Below are positions 51,924-61,289 of a stretch of 64,000 nucleotides of DNA, piece by piece. How positions within the stretch are numbered: position 1 is the first letter of the stretch; each line of letters begins with the position of its first letter. Position numbers and translations under genes: made by a program. Origin of the DNA: Candidatus Coprovivens excrementavium (GTDB lineage Bacteria > Bacillota_I > Bacilli_A > RF39 > UBA660); assembly GCA_944363975.1 (NCBI GenBank), contig CALVVU010000002.1, positions 217,225 to 281,224 on the forward strand, given 5' to 3'. The notes under the pieces were generated by a model that was not told the origin of the DNA, made no database searches, and saw only the letters and a program-made list of their open reading frames with translations.

Positions 51924-51941
51924 AAAAACCTCACTTAACAT

Positions 51942-52202
51942 AGTTTATAAAAATTTAAAGTATATTATAAATCCACATTGTATATAAATATAACTCATTC
52001 TAAATATCTATTCCATTATGATTATATAGTAATCCTCTATTAATTATTAATAAGTTATATTTATTTACATTAATGCTTTTATCACTTCCTTAAATCTATT
52101 ATAAAATAAAACTATTAATTATATCAATCAAATCATTTAACCTTTTTTGCTTACCATTTATAAATATGATAAAATAAAAGCGTTATGAAAAGAGGAACAA
52201 CT
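51942..52202. other. AT-rich intergenic stretch between divergent genes
   Basis: About 260 bases without an ORF between the lipoprotein and the TtcA-like gene. TATGATAAAAT near 52167-52177 may be a -10 for the + strand. Nothing else was recognised. Confidence 0.5.
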
Positions 52203-53033
52203 ATGGAAAGATATCGTGAAATAGAAAAGAGTATAATAAAAAAATATCGTAAAGAAATATGGTCTAAATTTATTAAAGCTATTAAAGATTATGAACTTAT
52301 TCAAGAAAACGATTCAATAATGGTTTGTATTAGTGGCGGTAAAGATTCATTTCTTTTAGCTAAATGCATTCAAGAACTTGTTCGACATGGTCAAATTCCC
52401 TTTACAGCCCATTATGTAGTGATGGATCCCGGCTACAATAAGTTAAATCGTCAATATATTGAAGACAATGCTAAAATTTTAAATATTCCTATTGAAATAT
52501 TTAATACTGATATTTTCGAAGTAGCTAATAAATTAAATCCCGAAAATCCATGTTATATGTGTGCTAGAATGCGTCGTGGTCACCTATATAATAAAGCTAA
52601 AGAACTAGGTTGTAATAAAATAGCTCTTGGTCATCATTTCGATGATGTTATTGAAACTACTTTAATGTCCATGTTATATGGTGCTGAAATTAAAACTATG
52701 TTACCTAAAATTCATAGTGACAACTTTGAAGGAGTCGATTTAATAAGACCTTTATACTTAGTTAAAGAAGAATCAATTATCGCTTGGCGTAACTACAATG
52801 AATTAAAATTCTTAAATTGTGCTTGCCAGTTTACTGCTCGAACAAGTACTGAAGAATCACTTAGTAAACGCCAAGAGATGAAAGAATTAATTAAATATTT
52901 AAAAACTAAAAACAAAGATATAGACCATAATATCTTTAAATCACTAGATAATATTAATTTAAACTGTGTATTAGGATACCACAAAGATAAAAAAAGATAC
53001 TCTTTCCTTGACGATTATAATAAAAATAAATAA
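52203..53033 (+). CDS. TtcA/TilS-type PP-loop ATPase, tRNA thiolation-like
   Basis: A 276-residue enzyme with the PP-loop SGGKDSFLLA, a CYMCARMRRGHLY site (CxxC) and the GHHFDDVIETTLMSMLYG segment of TtcA proteins, plus a later Cys in FLNCACQF. TtcA adds sulfur to cytidine 32 of tRNA using a Fe-S cluster. ATG 52203 is 7 bases after AAGAGGA; ATG 52185 lies before the SD. It begins a three-gene unit with a HAD hydrolase and an RNA methyltransferase. Confidence 0.87.
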   Translation: MERYREIEKSIIKKYRKEIWSKFIKAIKDYELIQENDSIMVCISGGKDSFLLAKCIQELVRHGQIPFTAHYVVMDPGYNKLNRQYIEDNAKILNIPIEIFNTDIFEVANKLNPENPCYMCARMRRGHLYNKAKELGCNKIALGHHFDDVIETTLMSMLYGAEIKTMLPKIHSDNFEGVDLIRPLYLVKEESIIAWRNYNELKFLNCACQFTARTSTEESLSKRQEMKELIKYLKTKNKDIDHNIFKSLDNINLNCVLGYHKDKKRYSFLDDYNKNK

Positions 53034-53049
53034 TAGAAGGAGTAAAAAA

Positions 53050-53637
53050 ATGAAAATAGGTATAGACATAGATGATACAACTCTTAATACAGTTGATTCG
53101 ATGATTAAGTATGCTGATTTATATTGTCAAAACTTTTTACAGAGTAATACTAAAACTAATTTAAAAGATATAAAAGATCGTTTTTATTTAAATTCTTTAT
53201 ATGGTTGGAATGATGAAACAAAATTCTCTTTCTTTAACAAATACTATCAAGAAGTTTTAAAAGAATGTACTCCTAAAAAAGATTCACCTCAAATAATAAG
53301 AAAATTAAAATCAGCTGGAAATCAAATCTATTTTATTAGTGCTAGAATAACTTCTATTCCGAATTGTCCTACTAAAGAAATAACACTTAATACTTTTTCG
53401 AAATATAATATTCCATATGATAAAATAATTATTGCTGCTTATGATAAATTAACTTACTGCCTTCATAATCAAATTGATATTTTTATCGATGATAGTTATG
53501 AAGTATTAGAAGAACTAACAAATAACGGCATTAAATGTTATTTAATGACAACTCCTTTTAATGAAGAAATTAATGTATCTTCTAGTATCAAACGTGTTCA
53601 TAATTGGCAAGAAATATATGATGACTTAGTGAGGTAA
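53050..53637 (+). CDS. HAD-superfamily 5'-nucleotidase-like hydrolase
   Basis: A 195-residue HAD protein: GIDIDDTTLNTVDS is motif I (DxD), YFISARITS the second motif, and IFIDDSYEVLEEL motif IV. It resembles the YqfW/NT5C 5'-nucleotidases. ATG 53050 has SD AGAAGGAG, 13 bases after the previous stop codon. The substrate is not readable. Confidence 0.82.
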   Translation: MKIGIDIDDTTLNTVDSMIKYADLYCQNFLQSNTKTNLKDIKDRFYLNSLYGWNDETKFSFFNKYYQEVLKECTPKKDSPQIIRKLKSAGNQIYFISARITSIPNCPTKEITLNTFSKYNIPYDKIIIAAYDKLTYCLHNQIDIFIDDSYEVLEELTNNGIKCYLMTTPFNEEINVSSSIKRVHNWQEIYDDLVR

Positions 53638-53640
53638 ATT

Positions 53641-54534
53641 ATGATTTCTGAATTTTTAAAGCAAAAACTAATAACTCAGTATGGTAATGATTTAACAGCT
53701 AATATTCTTAATAGTTACCAAGAATATCGTCTTGTTTCATTACGAATTAATACACTTAAAACAACTAAAGAAGAAGTTCTTAATGAATTGACTAAAAATA
53801 ATATTTCATATTCAGAAGTATCTTGGTCTTTAAATGCTCTGATTATTCCTAACAATACTGAAGAAGATTTAAAAAAACTATCTATTTATAAAGAAGGTTC
53901 AATATATTTACAAAGTCTATCATCACAATTACCACCTTTATTTTTAAATCCTCAAGCTAATGAACTTATTCTTGATATGACAGCAGCTCCAGGAGGTAAA
54001 ACAACAGAGATTGCTGCTTTATCAAATAACCAAGCTATGATAACTGCTATAGAAAAAAATAAAATAAGATCTGAACGTCTACAATATAATATAAATAAAT
54101 TAGGAGCTAAAAAAATAACTATCCTTAATACTGATGCTCGCCACCTAGATGAGTATTTTATATTTGATAAAATTCTATTAGATGCTCCATGTAGTGGAAG
54201 TGGAACTCTTAATCCTCATACGATAAATAATTTTACTGAAGAATTATTTAATCGCTCTTTAAAATATCAAAAATCTCTTCTTAACGAAGCTATAAAACAT
54301 CTTAAAGTAGGAGGGGAACTTCTTTATTCTACATGTTCTATACTTAAAGAAGAAAATGAACAAAATATTATTAATCTTTTAAAAGAAAATCCTAATCTTA
54401 AAATTATTCCCCTAGATTTATCTCAATATCAAGATTTACCATTATTGCCAACAACAATTAATGGTTGTCTATGTCTTAAACCAACCAAATACTACGAAGG
54501 ATTCTTTATCTGTAAATTAAAAAAAATCAATTAA
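53641..54534 (+). CDS. RsmB/NOP-type RNA cytosine-C5 methyltransferase
   Basis: A 297-residue enzyme: DMTAAPGGKTTEIAAL is the SAM motif I, LDAPCSGSGTL has the release Cys (motif IV), and LLYSTCSILKEENE the catalytic Cys (motif VI). The N-terminal region is the RNA-contacting domain. No C-terminal PUA domain is evident, so it is a short form. Likely target is rRNA or tRNA. SD GTGAGG in the end of the HAD gene. Confidence 0.92.
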   Translation: MISEFLKQKLITQYGNDLTANILNSYQEYRLVSLRINTLKTTKEEVLNELTKNNISYSEVSWSLNALIIPNNTEEDLKKLSIYKEGSIYLQSLSSQLPPLFLNPQANELILDMTAAPGGKTTEIAALSNNQAMITAIEKNKIRSERLQYNINKLGAKKITILNTDARHLDEYFIFDKILLDAPCSGSGTLNPHTINNFTEELFNRSLKYQKSLLNEAIKHLKVGGELLYSTCSILKEENEQNIINLLKENPNLKIIPLDLSQYQDLPLLPTTINGCLCLKPTKYYEGFFICKLKKIN

Positions 54535-54562
54535 AAAATTCAAGAATATCTTGAATTTTTTT
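54532..54562. terminator. Bidirectional terminator
   Basis: AAAAAATTCAAGA and TCTTGAATTTTTT around a short loop, between converging genes. Confidence 0.85.
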
Positions 54563-55553
54563 ATAACCAAACACCATAAGTAATAGCTGCCATCGTTAAT
54601 AATAAACCAACAACATAAAATACTTTTACAATATCTCCCTCAGACCAACCTAGTTGTTCAAAGTGATGGTGTAGGGGAGCCATCTTAAATATTTTCTTTT
54701 TGAAATAGATTATTGAAATCATTTGAATTAATGAAGACAACGTTTCTATAACAAAAACACCACCAACTACAGCTAATAATAATTCATGTTTTGTTAAAAT
54801 CGCTGTAGCTGCTAAGGCTCCTCCTAAAGCTAGGCTTCCGGTATCACCCATAAATACTTTTGCTGGATGAGTATTAAATAATAAGAAACCTAATAAAGCA
54901 CCAATTAAAACGAAACAAAATATTCCGACTTCTTGATTACCATGCATCCAACGAGCATTCCAAGCTAGTAATCCATAAGCTAAAAAAGCAATCGCTGATA
55001 AACCTCCAGCTAATCCATCTAAGCCATCAGTAATATTAACGGCATTAGAAGTTCCTACTAATAGGAAAAGAATAAACAATCCATAAAACCATTTTAAATC
55101 GATATCTATCCCTAAACTAGAAATTTCGATTGTTGGTGACCCACCATTCGTAATATAAATATAGAAAAATACAAGAGCTATTGCCATCTGACACAACAGT
55201 TTAAACATAATACTTAAACCCTTATTATTATGGTACTTAATCTTAAGCCAATCATCTACAAAACCTAACAATCCATAAGAAGCAAATACAATTAAAATAA
55301 TAACTAAGTTATATTCTAACTCAATACTTCCTTTAAGTTTTAATAATAAGAGTGTTAATATTGTCGGAATAATAAAAATTAATCCTCCTAATGTTGGTGT
55401 TCCGTTTTTGGCCATATGTCTTTCACCAATCGTTTTACTAACATTCTGACCACATTTTAATCTTTTTAATATGGGTATTAATATCAAACCAGCAATAATC
55501 GAAAGGATGAATCCTAACATCATCGCCATAGCTGCTTTAGCTAAAACAAGCAT
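54561..55553 (-). CDS. mraY: Phospho-MurNAc-pentapeptide transferase MraY
   Basis: A 330-residue, ten-helix enzyme that makes lipid I. It has GFVDDWLKI, NITDGLDGLAGG, FMGDTGSLALGG and MAPLHHHFEQLGWSE, the Asp and His motifs of the active site. SD AAGGGGTG. It lies downstream of the PBP gene on the same strand with about 115 bases between them, part of a reduced wall-synthesis cluster. Confidence 0.97.
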   Translation of the reverse strand: MLVLAKAAMAMMLGFILSIIAGLILIPILKRLKCGQNVSKTIGERHMAKNGTPTLGGLIFIIPTILTLLLLKLKGSIELEYNLVIILIVFASYGLLGFVDDWLKIKYHNNKGLSIMFKLLCQMAIALVFFYIYITNGGSPTIEISSLGIDIDLKWFYGLFILFLLVGTSNAVNITDGLDGLAGGLSAIAFLAYGLLAWNARWMHGNQEVGIFCFVLIGALLGFLLFNTHPAKVFMGDTGSLALGGALAATAILTKHELLLAVVGGVFVIETLSSLIQMISIIYFKKKIFKMAPLHHHFEQLGWSEGDIVKVFYVVGLLLTMAAITYGVWL

Positions 55554-55668
55554 TTAATACACCCCTTCCTAAAAAAATTATACTACATTTTTTACCTCTC
55601 TTAATTTATAAAACTCTTAATTTACATTGCTTTACAATAAATAATTTCGTCAAAAAACAACTTAATAA

Positions 55669-57573
55669 CTAATTAAGTAATATTTTTATTGTACTATTTT
55701 CTTTAATATAGGTATTAGCTTCTGGTTCTTGATATATAACCGTATCCCCATCACCACTATATTCAATTTTAAAGCCTTTTAAAATAGTTGTCGCTTCCTT
55801 CTTAGATTTACCCAAAACATCAGGAGCTTTAACATACTTAGTATCTAACCAAGTATATTCTCTAGGAGTTACTTCTTTACTAGGTTGAATATTTTTAATA
55901 CTTATAATATTTTTCATAATATTTTTGGCAATTGGCGCCGAAACAGTTCCTCCATATTGAGTTATTCCAAGAGGATGATCAATAGCTACATATACAACAT
56001 ATTCCGGTTTATCAGCTGGGAAAAAGCCCATAAAACTAACTATATAGTTACCACTCATATAAATACCATTACTAACTTTTTGCGCTGTACCTGTTTTACC
56101 ACCAACTCGATAATTCTCAATATAAGCATTTTTACCAGTTCCCGAAGAAACCACACTTTCTAGAGTAAATCGAACCATTTCTGAAGTCTCACTAGAAATA
56201 ACTTGTCTTACTTTATATGGCTCATTTTTAATTATTATATCTTCCGTTTCGGGTTCACTTATATATTTAACAACATAAGGACGATATAATGTTCCACCAT
56301 TTATTGCAGCACTTACTCCTGTAATTTGTTGAATAGGGGTAACACTAATTCCTTGTCCAAAAGCAATTGTTGCTTGTTCAACAGGTCCAATTTTATCTAA
56401 ATCAAACATTATTCCTTTAGCTTCACCATTTAAATCAATACCAGTTTTATCCATAAAGCCAAAATCCTTAATATAATTATACAATCTTTCAGTACCAAGT
56501 TTTTGCCCCATAATAACAAAACCGGGGTTACATGAGTTTTGTACTACTTCCAAAAAAGACTCAGCTCCATGACCACCACTTTTCCAGCATTTTATTCTAG
56601 CTCCTTCAACATTTATTGATCCTCCATCATAATAACTATCTTCAAATAAATTAATTGTTTTCTCTTCTAAAGAAGCAGCTAATGTAATAATTTTAAAAGT
56701 TGAACCAGGTTCATAATTCTTCCAAATAGGTAAATTACGATTTATAATTTCCATATCATAATCCTGATAATTATTAGAGTCAAAAGTCGGTCTTGATCCC
56801 ATCGCTAGTACTTCTCCTGTATTAGGATTCATAACTATAGCTAAAGCTTGTTCAGGAGTATACTTCGTATCAGCATTTGCTAGTTCATTTTCTAATGCCA
56901 ATTGTATATCAATATCGATTGTTAAATATAAATCCATTCCGTTTTGTGGCTTTTCATATTCCTCACTCATTTTTATTCTGTTTCCCTTGCCATCAGAAGT
57001 ATATTTAATTGAGCCATCTTTCCCCGTTAAATAATCATCATATTGTAATTCTAATCCTGATAAACCTTGATTATCTATTCCTACATATCCTAAAGTATGA
57101 GCAAGAACATCACCATATGGATAATATCTTTTTGCTTCTTTCATTAAATATAAACCATCTATATTAAGTTCATTTATTAAATCAGCTTTTTCACTATCTA
57201 ATTGTCTGCCTTCTGGATTAACTTTTTCTAAAGATGTCTTCTTATTCAAATGTTTTAATATATCATCTTTACTACATTCTAAAATACTTGCTAACTTTTC
57301 AGCTGTTTCTTCTTTATTAACAACTTGATTAGGTACTACATATAAAGTAGTAGTTGTTATATTAGTAGCTAAGACTTTTCCATTACGATCTAAGATTCTT
57401 CCTCGATCAGCTGTAATTGGCAAATTTCTTTGCCATAAAGCTTCAGCTAAGTTATTTAATTTGTTATAACTAAATACTTGTATATAAAATATTCTACCTA
57501 ATATTAAGAGAAACATAATTGTTATCCCTATAAAGACAATCTTTATTCTTAATTGTTTTTCTTTAATAAACAT
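55669..57573 (-). CDS. Class B penicillin-binding protein with C-terminal PASTA domain
   Basis: A 634-residue transpeptidase of the FtsI/SpoVD group: N-terminal helix (about 8-28), dimerisation domain with RGRILDRNGKVLATN, then the transpeptidase domain with EPGSTFKII (SxxK), QNSCNPGF (SxN) and GGKTGTAQK (KTG). The C-terminal PASTA domain (about 575-634, APDVLGKSKKEATTIL) usually binds uncrosslinked peptidoglycan. ATG 57573 is chosen because GGTG lies 6 bases before it; the open frame extends to 57642 without a comparable SD. mraY is downstream. Confidence 0.93.
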   Translation of the reverse strand: MFIKEKQLRIKIVFIGITIMFLLILGRIFYIQVFSYNKLNNLAEALWQRNLPITADRGRILDRNGKVLATNITTTTLYVVPNQVVNKEETAEKLASILECSKDDILKHLNKKTSLEKVNPEGRQLDSEKADLINELNIDGLYLMKEAKRYYPYGDVLAHTLGYVGIDNQGLSGLELQYDDYLTGKDGSIKYTSDGKGNRIKMSEEYEKPQNGMDLYLTIDIDIQLALENELANADTKYTPEQALAIVMNPNTGEVLAMGSRPTFDSNNYQDYDMEIINRNLPIWKNYEPGSTFKIITLAASLEEKTINLFEDSYYDGGSINVEGARIKCWKSGGHGAESFLEVVQNSCNPGFVIMGQKLGTERLYNYIKDFGFMDKTGIDLNGEAKGIMFDLDKIGPVEQATIAFGQGISVTPIQQITGVSAAINGGTLYRPYVVKYISEPETEDIIIKNEPYKVRQVISSETSEMVRFTLESVVSSGTGKNAYIENYRVGGKTGTAQKVSNGIYMSGNYIVSFMGFFPADKPEYVVYVAIDHPLGITQYGGTVSAPIAKNIMKNIISIKNIQPSKEVTPREYTWLDTKYVKAPDVLGKSKKEATTILKGFKIEYSGDGDTVIYQEPEANTYIKENSTIKILLN

Positions 57574-57711
57574 TTCTTTCACCATTAAAATATATTCTAA
57601 AAATATAAAATAGTTGCCTTTATTCTTTCTATTAATAGGCATAACCTTGTTGCATAAAAAAATAATTTTTGATAAAATAACATAGAATATAAGATAGTAG
57701 GAAGTGATAAG

Positions 57712-58917
57712 ATGAAAAAATTTATTTTTTTATTTTTGATTATTTTTCTTCCTTTTATCAAAGTAAATGCTTTAACTTTACCAGCAGAAGTTGATATTAC
57801 AGCTGATGCCATTGTTCTATTAAACTTAGATGAAGATGAGATTATATATACAAAAAATCCTGATAAAAAAGAGATTTTAGCTTCTTTAACGAAAATAATG
57901 ACTGCTTACACTGTTTTACAACATGTCGATGATTTAGATAAGAAAATAACAGTTACTGAAAAAGATATTGCTAATTTATATGGCTTTACTTGTGCTGGTT
58001 TAGAAAAGGGTGATCGAGTTAGCTATCTTGATTTATTATATGGAACTATGCTTATTTCTGGTGCCGATGCTTCTCAAACATTAGCCATTCATGTCGGAGG
58101 GTCGATAGATGGTTTTACAAAATTAATGAATGAAGAAGCGAAGAAACTAGGTTTAACTAATTCTCATTTTGCTGATTCTTATGGTGGCGATGATAATAAT
58201 GTATCAACTGCTCGTGAAATGGCTTATCTTTTAAAAACAGCTTTACAAAATAAGACTTTTAAAAAAATATTTAGCACTAATTATTATACAATGTCAAACG
58301 GCCTACGAGTTGTTAATTACACAGCTTCACTTGCGACATTTCACGGCTTAGATTCTGAACTTTTAACAGGTAACAAATCAGGATTTACTCCCGAAGCTGG
58401 ATTACTTCTTGCTTCAACTGCCACTATAAATGGTACTAACTATGCGCTTATTGTATGTAAATCGGCAATAAATGAATATAAAAGTACTCATGTCCTAGAT
58501 ACCTATAAAATATATAATTACATAAGTAATTTAACATTCAATAAATATTCTCTTTTAAAAAAAGGAACTATCTTAAAAAGAATTGAAGTCGAAAATGGAA
58601 CTATTAGTGAATACGTCGTTACAGCAGATAAAGAAATAACTGCTATTTTAACTCCTAAAGACTATGAAAATCTTGAATATAAAATTAATATTACTGACAA
58701 AATAACACCCGAAAATAAGATAGGGGATAATTTAGGTTATGTTGATATTCTTGTTAATGGTGAACTAGTAGATACTTATCATGTCTATTTAAAAGATGAA
58801 ATATTTAAATATCAAAAAGAATCAAAAGTTGCTATTATAGCAATCATTTTACTAATCTTTATTTCTTTGATTCTTTTATGTACTAACATTTTAACTATTA
58901 ATAAAAGAAAATTTTAA
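57712..58917 (+). CDS. D-alanyl-D-alanine carboxypeptidase, S11 family (second copy)
   Basis: A 401-residue enzyme with signal peptide (about 3-20), SLTKIMT (SxxK), ISGADAS in the place of S-x-N, and NKSGFTPEAG, where KSG replaces KTG. A C-terminal helix (about 374-395) anchors it. It matches the copy at 50371 in domain order. It is divergent from the PBP gene. SD GGAAGTGAT. The KSG variant is tolerated in some S11 enzymes but may change activity. Confidence 0.9.
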   Translation: MKKFIFLFLIIFLPFIKVNALTLPAEVDITADAIVLLNLDEDEIIYTKNPDKKEILASLTKIMTAYTVLQHVDDLDKKITVTEKDIANLYGFTCAGLEKGDRVSYLDLLYGTMLISGADASQTLAIHVGGSIDGFTKLMNEEAKKLGLTNSHFADSYGGDDNNVSTAREMAYLLKTALQNKTFKKIFSTNYYTMSNGLRVVNYTASLATFHGLDSELLTGNKSGFTPEAGLLLASTATINGTNYALIVCKSAINEYKSTHVLDTYKIYNYISNLTFNKYSLLKKGTILKRIEVENGTISEYVVTADKEITAILTPKDYENLEYKINITDKITPENKIGDNLGYVDILVNGELVDTYHVYLKDEIFKYQKESKVAIIAIILLIFISLILLCTNILTINKRKF

Positions 58918-58947
58918 TAATATGATTAATATCATATTATTTTTTTA
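58916..58947 (+). terminator. Intrinsic terminator
   Basis: AATAATATGAT (58916-58926) and ATCATATTATT (58931-58941), then T; it contains the stop codon. Confidence 0.85.
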
Positions 58948-58978
58948 TTTAAAATAATATATTTAAATAGGTGATAAT

Positions 58979-60040
58979 ATGAAAATAGATAAACCTCTTC
59001 TTTTTGCAACCCTAACTTTAATTATTTTCGGTATCATTATGGTTTATTCATCTAGTAACGTTTGGGCTTTATATAAATATAATGATAGTTTTAAGTTCGT
59101 CAAATCTCAAATACTCTTTTTTTTAATAGGTTTAATATTAATTTACCTTCTTCAAAAAATAAATCCTTCATTATATGAAAAGTACGCTAATCATCTCTTA
59201 TTTTTATGCTTTATTCTTCTTATCCTCGTTTTAATACCGGGTGTAGGTAAAGTAAGAAATGGTTCTCGTAGCTGGTTTGGTATCGGTCCTTTAGGTATTC
59301 AACCATCTGAGTTTAGTAAATTAGGACTTATAATTTACACGTCTAAATACTTAGCACACAATAATCGTCATATAAAAGATATTAAAAAAGGATTATTACC
59401 TTTATTTATCATTATTTTATCATTCTTTCTTCTAATAATGCTCGAACCAGACTTTGGTACTGCAATGGTTATTATCTTAAGCTTAATAGGTTTAATTTTT
59501 ATTGCTGGTCCTAAATTATCATTCTTCTTAAAAATTGGCTTTCTAGGACTTCTAGGAATTGTCTTTCTAATTATTATTGCTCCTTATCGTTTAGAACGCA
59601 TTATATCTTATTTAAATCCTTGGAGTGATCCCTTAGGTAGTGGATTCCAAATTATTCAAAGTTTATACGCCATAGGTCCATCTAGTTTACTAGGAACAGG
59701 CTTTGGTAATTCAATTCAAAAAAATTTTTATCTTCCCGAACCACAAACTGATTTTATCTTTAGTATTATAGCCGAAGAGTTCGGATTTATAGGTGTTCTT
59801 TTTTGTCTTTCTTTATTTCTTTTAATCTTTTATCGCTCTATTAAAATATCATTAAATCAAAAAAATCTCTTCTATAAATATCTTACTTTTGGTTTATCAT
59901 TTAGTATAACTCTTCAAGTAATTCTTAATATTCTTGTTGTAACAGGAACTATTCCAACAACCGGTGTAACATTTCGTGGTACCCACTTACTACATACACT
60001 TTTTAGCCCTTATAATAAGGGAAAAAACAAGATTGCATGA
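58979..60040 (+). CDS. SEDS-family glycosyltransferase (FtsW/RodA/SpoVE), abnormal C-terminus
   Basis: A 353-residue polytopic protein with SEDS landmarks: IMVYSSSNVWA, RSWFGIGPLGIQPSEFSKLGLI, EPDFGTAMVI, NPWSDPLGSGFQIIQSLYAIG, PEPQTDFIFSIIAEEFGFIG and VVTGTIPTTGVT. SEDS enzymes polymerise lipid II with a class B PBP. The hallmark PFxSYGG after TGVT is missing: the sequence goes TGVTFRGTHLLHTLFS and ends 14 residues later, without the last helix. It looks like a small deletion or a recombination join; DNA beyond it has a different character. Confidence 0.88.
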   Translation: MKIDKPLLFATLTLIIFGIIMVYSSSNVWALYKYNDSFKFVKSQILFFLIGLILIYLLQKINPSLYEKYANHLLFLCFILLILVLIPGVGKVRNGSRSWFGIGPLGIQPSEFSKLGLIIYTSKYLAHNNRHIKDIKKGLLPLFIIILSFFLLIMLEPDFGTAMVIILSLIGLIFIAGPKLSFFLKIGFLGLLGIVFLIIIAPYRLERIISYLNPWSDPLGSGFQIIQSLYAIGPSSLLGTGFGNSIQKNFYLPEPQTDFIFSIIAEEFGFIGVLFCLSLFLLIFYRSIKISLNQKNLFYKYLTFGLSFSITLQVILNILVVTGTIPTTGVTFRGTHLLHTLFSPYNKGKNKIA

Positions 60041-60160
60041 TTTTGATAATTTAGGGAGAAAATTAATTTTTATGAAAAAAAGTAAAAAAAATGAAAAAAA
60101 TTGCAACTTTTTTGATAGGTTGCATTACATAGGTAACATACAAATTTAGGGGTCTATTAT

Positions 60161-60184
60161 ATCTAATTTTGAAAGGAATTAGAT
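60161..60184 (+). promoter_or_regulatory. Hairpin presenting the SD in its loop
   Basis: ATCTAATT (60161-60168) and AATTAGAT (60177-60184) pair perfectly around TTGAAAGG, the SD of the methyltransferase-like gene. Confidence 0.45.
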
Positions 60185-60185
60185 T

Positions 60186-60887
60186 ATGGGAAAAAAAGGA
60201 TATGGTAGTTGCTTTGGTTATGACTACCAACAATATACTAAATATATAATTAAATATGTAGAAAGGCATTTTAATTCTAAAGATATAAAAATATTAATAC
60301 CAAATGCTTTAGATGGTTTAAATGTGTTGGCAACTGCAAGAAGAGGTTTTAAATTAGATTGTTATGAATCACAAAATGAATTTGTAAATGGTGGTAATAT
60401 AGATAAATTTAATATTATTGGTTTAAAAGAAAAAATAAATTATTTTAATTTAAATGATAAAATTAATATAATTGAAAAAAATTTTTTTGAGCAAAAAGTT
60501 GAAAAAGAATATGATTTTGTTTTTTGCTATAAATCACTACACTTTGATAGAAATAAACATATTTCAAAAGAAAGAAAAATGAGAAAATTGTTGTCATCTG
60601 TTAAAGAAAATGGGCTGATATATATTTATTATCATATTGCAGATAATGAACATGATTATATTAATTATCCTAAAGAACAATATTTCAGAAAATTAGAAAT
60701 GAGAAATTATTTTGATGATTCATGGGAAATTATTGATATCATTGAGAATGATATACCTAGTTTTGATGTTGGTCATCCATTTAATAGTAATGATCATACT
60801 CATCTTGTTGGTCATGTCTTTGCTATAAAAAAATATAAAAGAAGAAAATATAAATATACTTATAAAATTTTTGTTGCTGAAAATTGA
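60186..60887 (+). CDS. Class I SAM methyltransferase-like protein
   Basis: A 233-residue protein. ILIPNALDGLNVLATARRGFKLDCYE occupies the place of motif I and the acidic end of strand 2 (cited: ARRGFKLDCYE), and EYDFVFCYKSLHF looks like motif IV. The usual GxGxG is replaced by NALDGLN, so SAM binding is uncertain. It begins the atypical region; TTG and AGA codons are more frequent than upstream. Substrate unknown. Confidence 0.6.
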   Translation: MGKKGYGSCFGYDYQQYTKYIIKYVERHFNSKDIKILIPNALDGLNVLATARRGFKLDCYESQNEFVNGGNIDKFNIIGLKEKINYFNLNDKINIIEKNFFEQKVEKEYDFVFCYKSLHFDRNKHISKERKMRKLLSSVKENGLIYIYYHIADNEHDYINYPKEQYFRKLEMRNYFDDSWEIIDIIENDIPSFDVGHPFNSNDHTHLVGHVFAIKKYKRRKYKYTYKIFVAEN

Positions 60888-60960
60888 TAATGTAAAAATC
60901 ATATTGATGATTTGACAATCATTTTTAATAGAGGTACCATTCAAGCAATGGAGGATTATT

Positions 60961-61239
60961 ATGAATTTAATTGATTATGATTATCGAGTTAAAGAAAGGA
61001 AAACTATTCTTTATTATAATACTTTATTATTATCTGAATTATTATATTTAAATTACGAATTTTCTAATAATGAGTATAATGGAATAACTGGTAATGATGT
61101 ATTCAACTTATTAAATAGAAAAATTCAATTAACTAAAAAAGAAAAAGAAAATATTATCAATAATGCTACATTTTTGATTAAATTTAAATATAATAAAAAT
61201 ATAATTGATTATGATAGATTAGAATTTGAAGAAGATTAA
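60961..61239 (+). CDS. Unknown small protein, 92 aa
   Basis: Mostly helical and acidic at the end (YDRLEFEED), with a Tyr/Leu-rich start (LYYNTLLLSELLYLNYEF). SD GGAGG is strong. It lies 73 bases after the methyltransferase-like gene and has its own terminator. No family was recognised. Confidence 0.65.
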   Translation: MNLIDYDYRVKERKTILYYNTLLLSELLYLNYEFSNNEYNGITGNDVFNLLNRKIQLTKKEKENIINNATFLIKFKYNKNIIDYDRLEFEED

Positions 61240-61252
61240 ATCTTCTTTTTTT
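61229..61252 (+). terminator. Intrinsic terminator (+ strand)
   Basis: AAGAAGATT with AATCTTCTT over the stop codon, then seven T. Confidence 0.75.
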
Positions 61253-61265
61253 GTTGGCACAAAAA

Positions 61266-61289
61266 AACAACTCTGTACTAGCAGTTGTT
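61266..61289 (-). terminator. Intrinsic terminator (- strand)
   Basis: On the minus strand AACAACT (61289-61283), 10-base loop, AGTTGTT (61272-61266), then T. It covers the last codons of the 247-aa gene. Confidence 0.75.

Noticed and set aside
60072..60149. 25-codon frame MKKSKKNEKNCNFF... between the SEDS and methyltransferase-like genes
   Set aside because: The nearest SD-like sequence is 13 bases away and the codons are mostly poly-A; probably chance.
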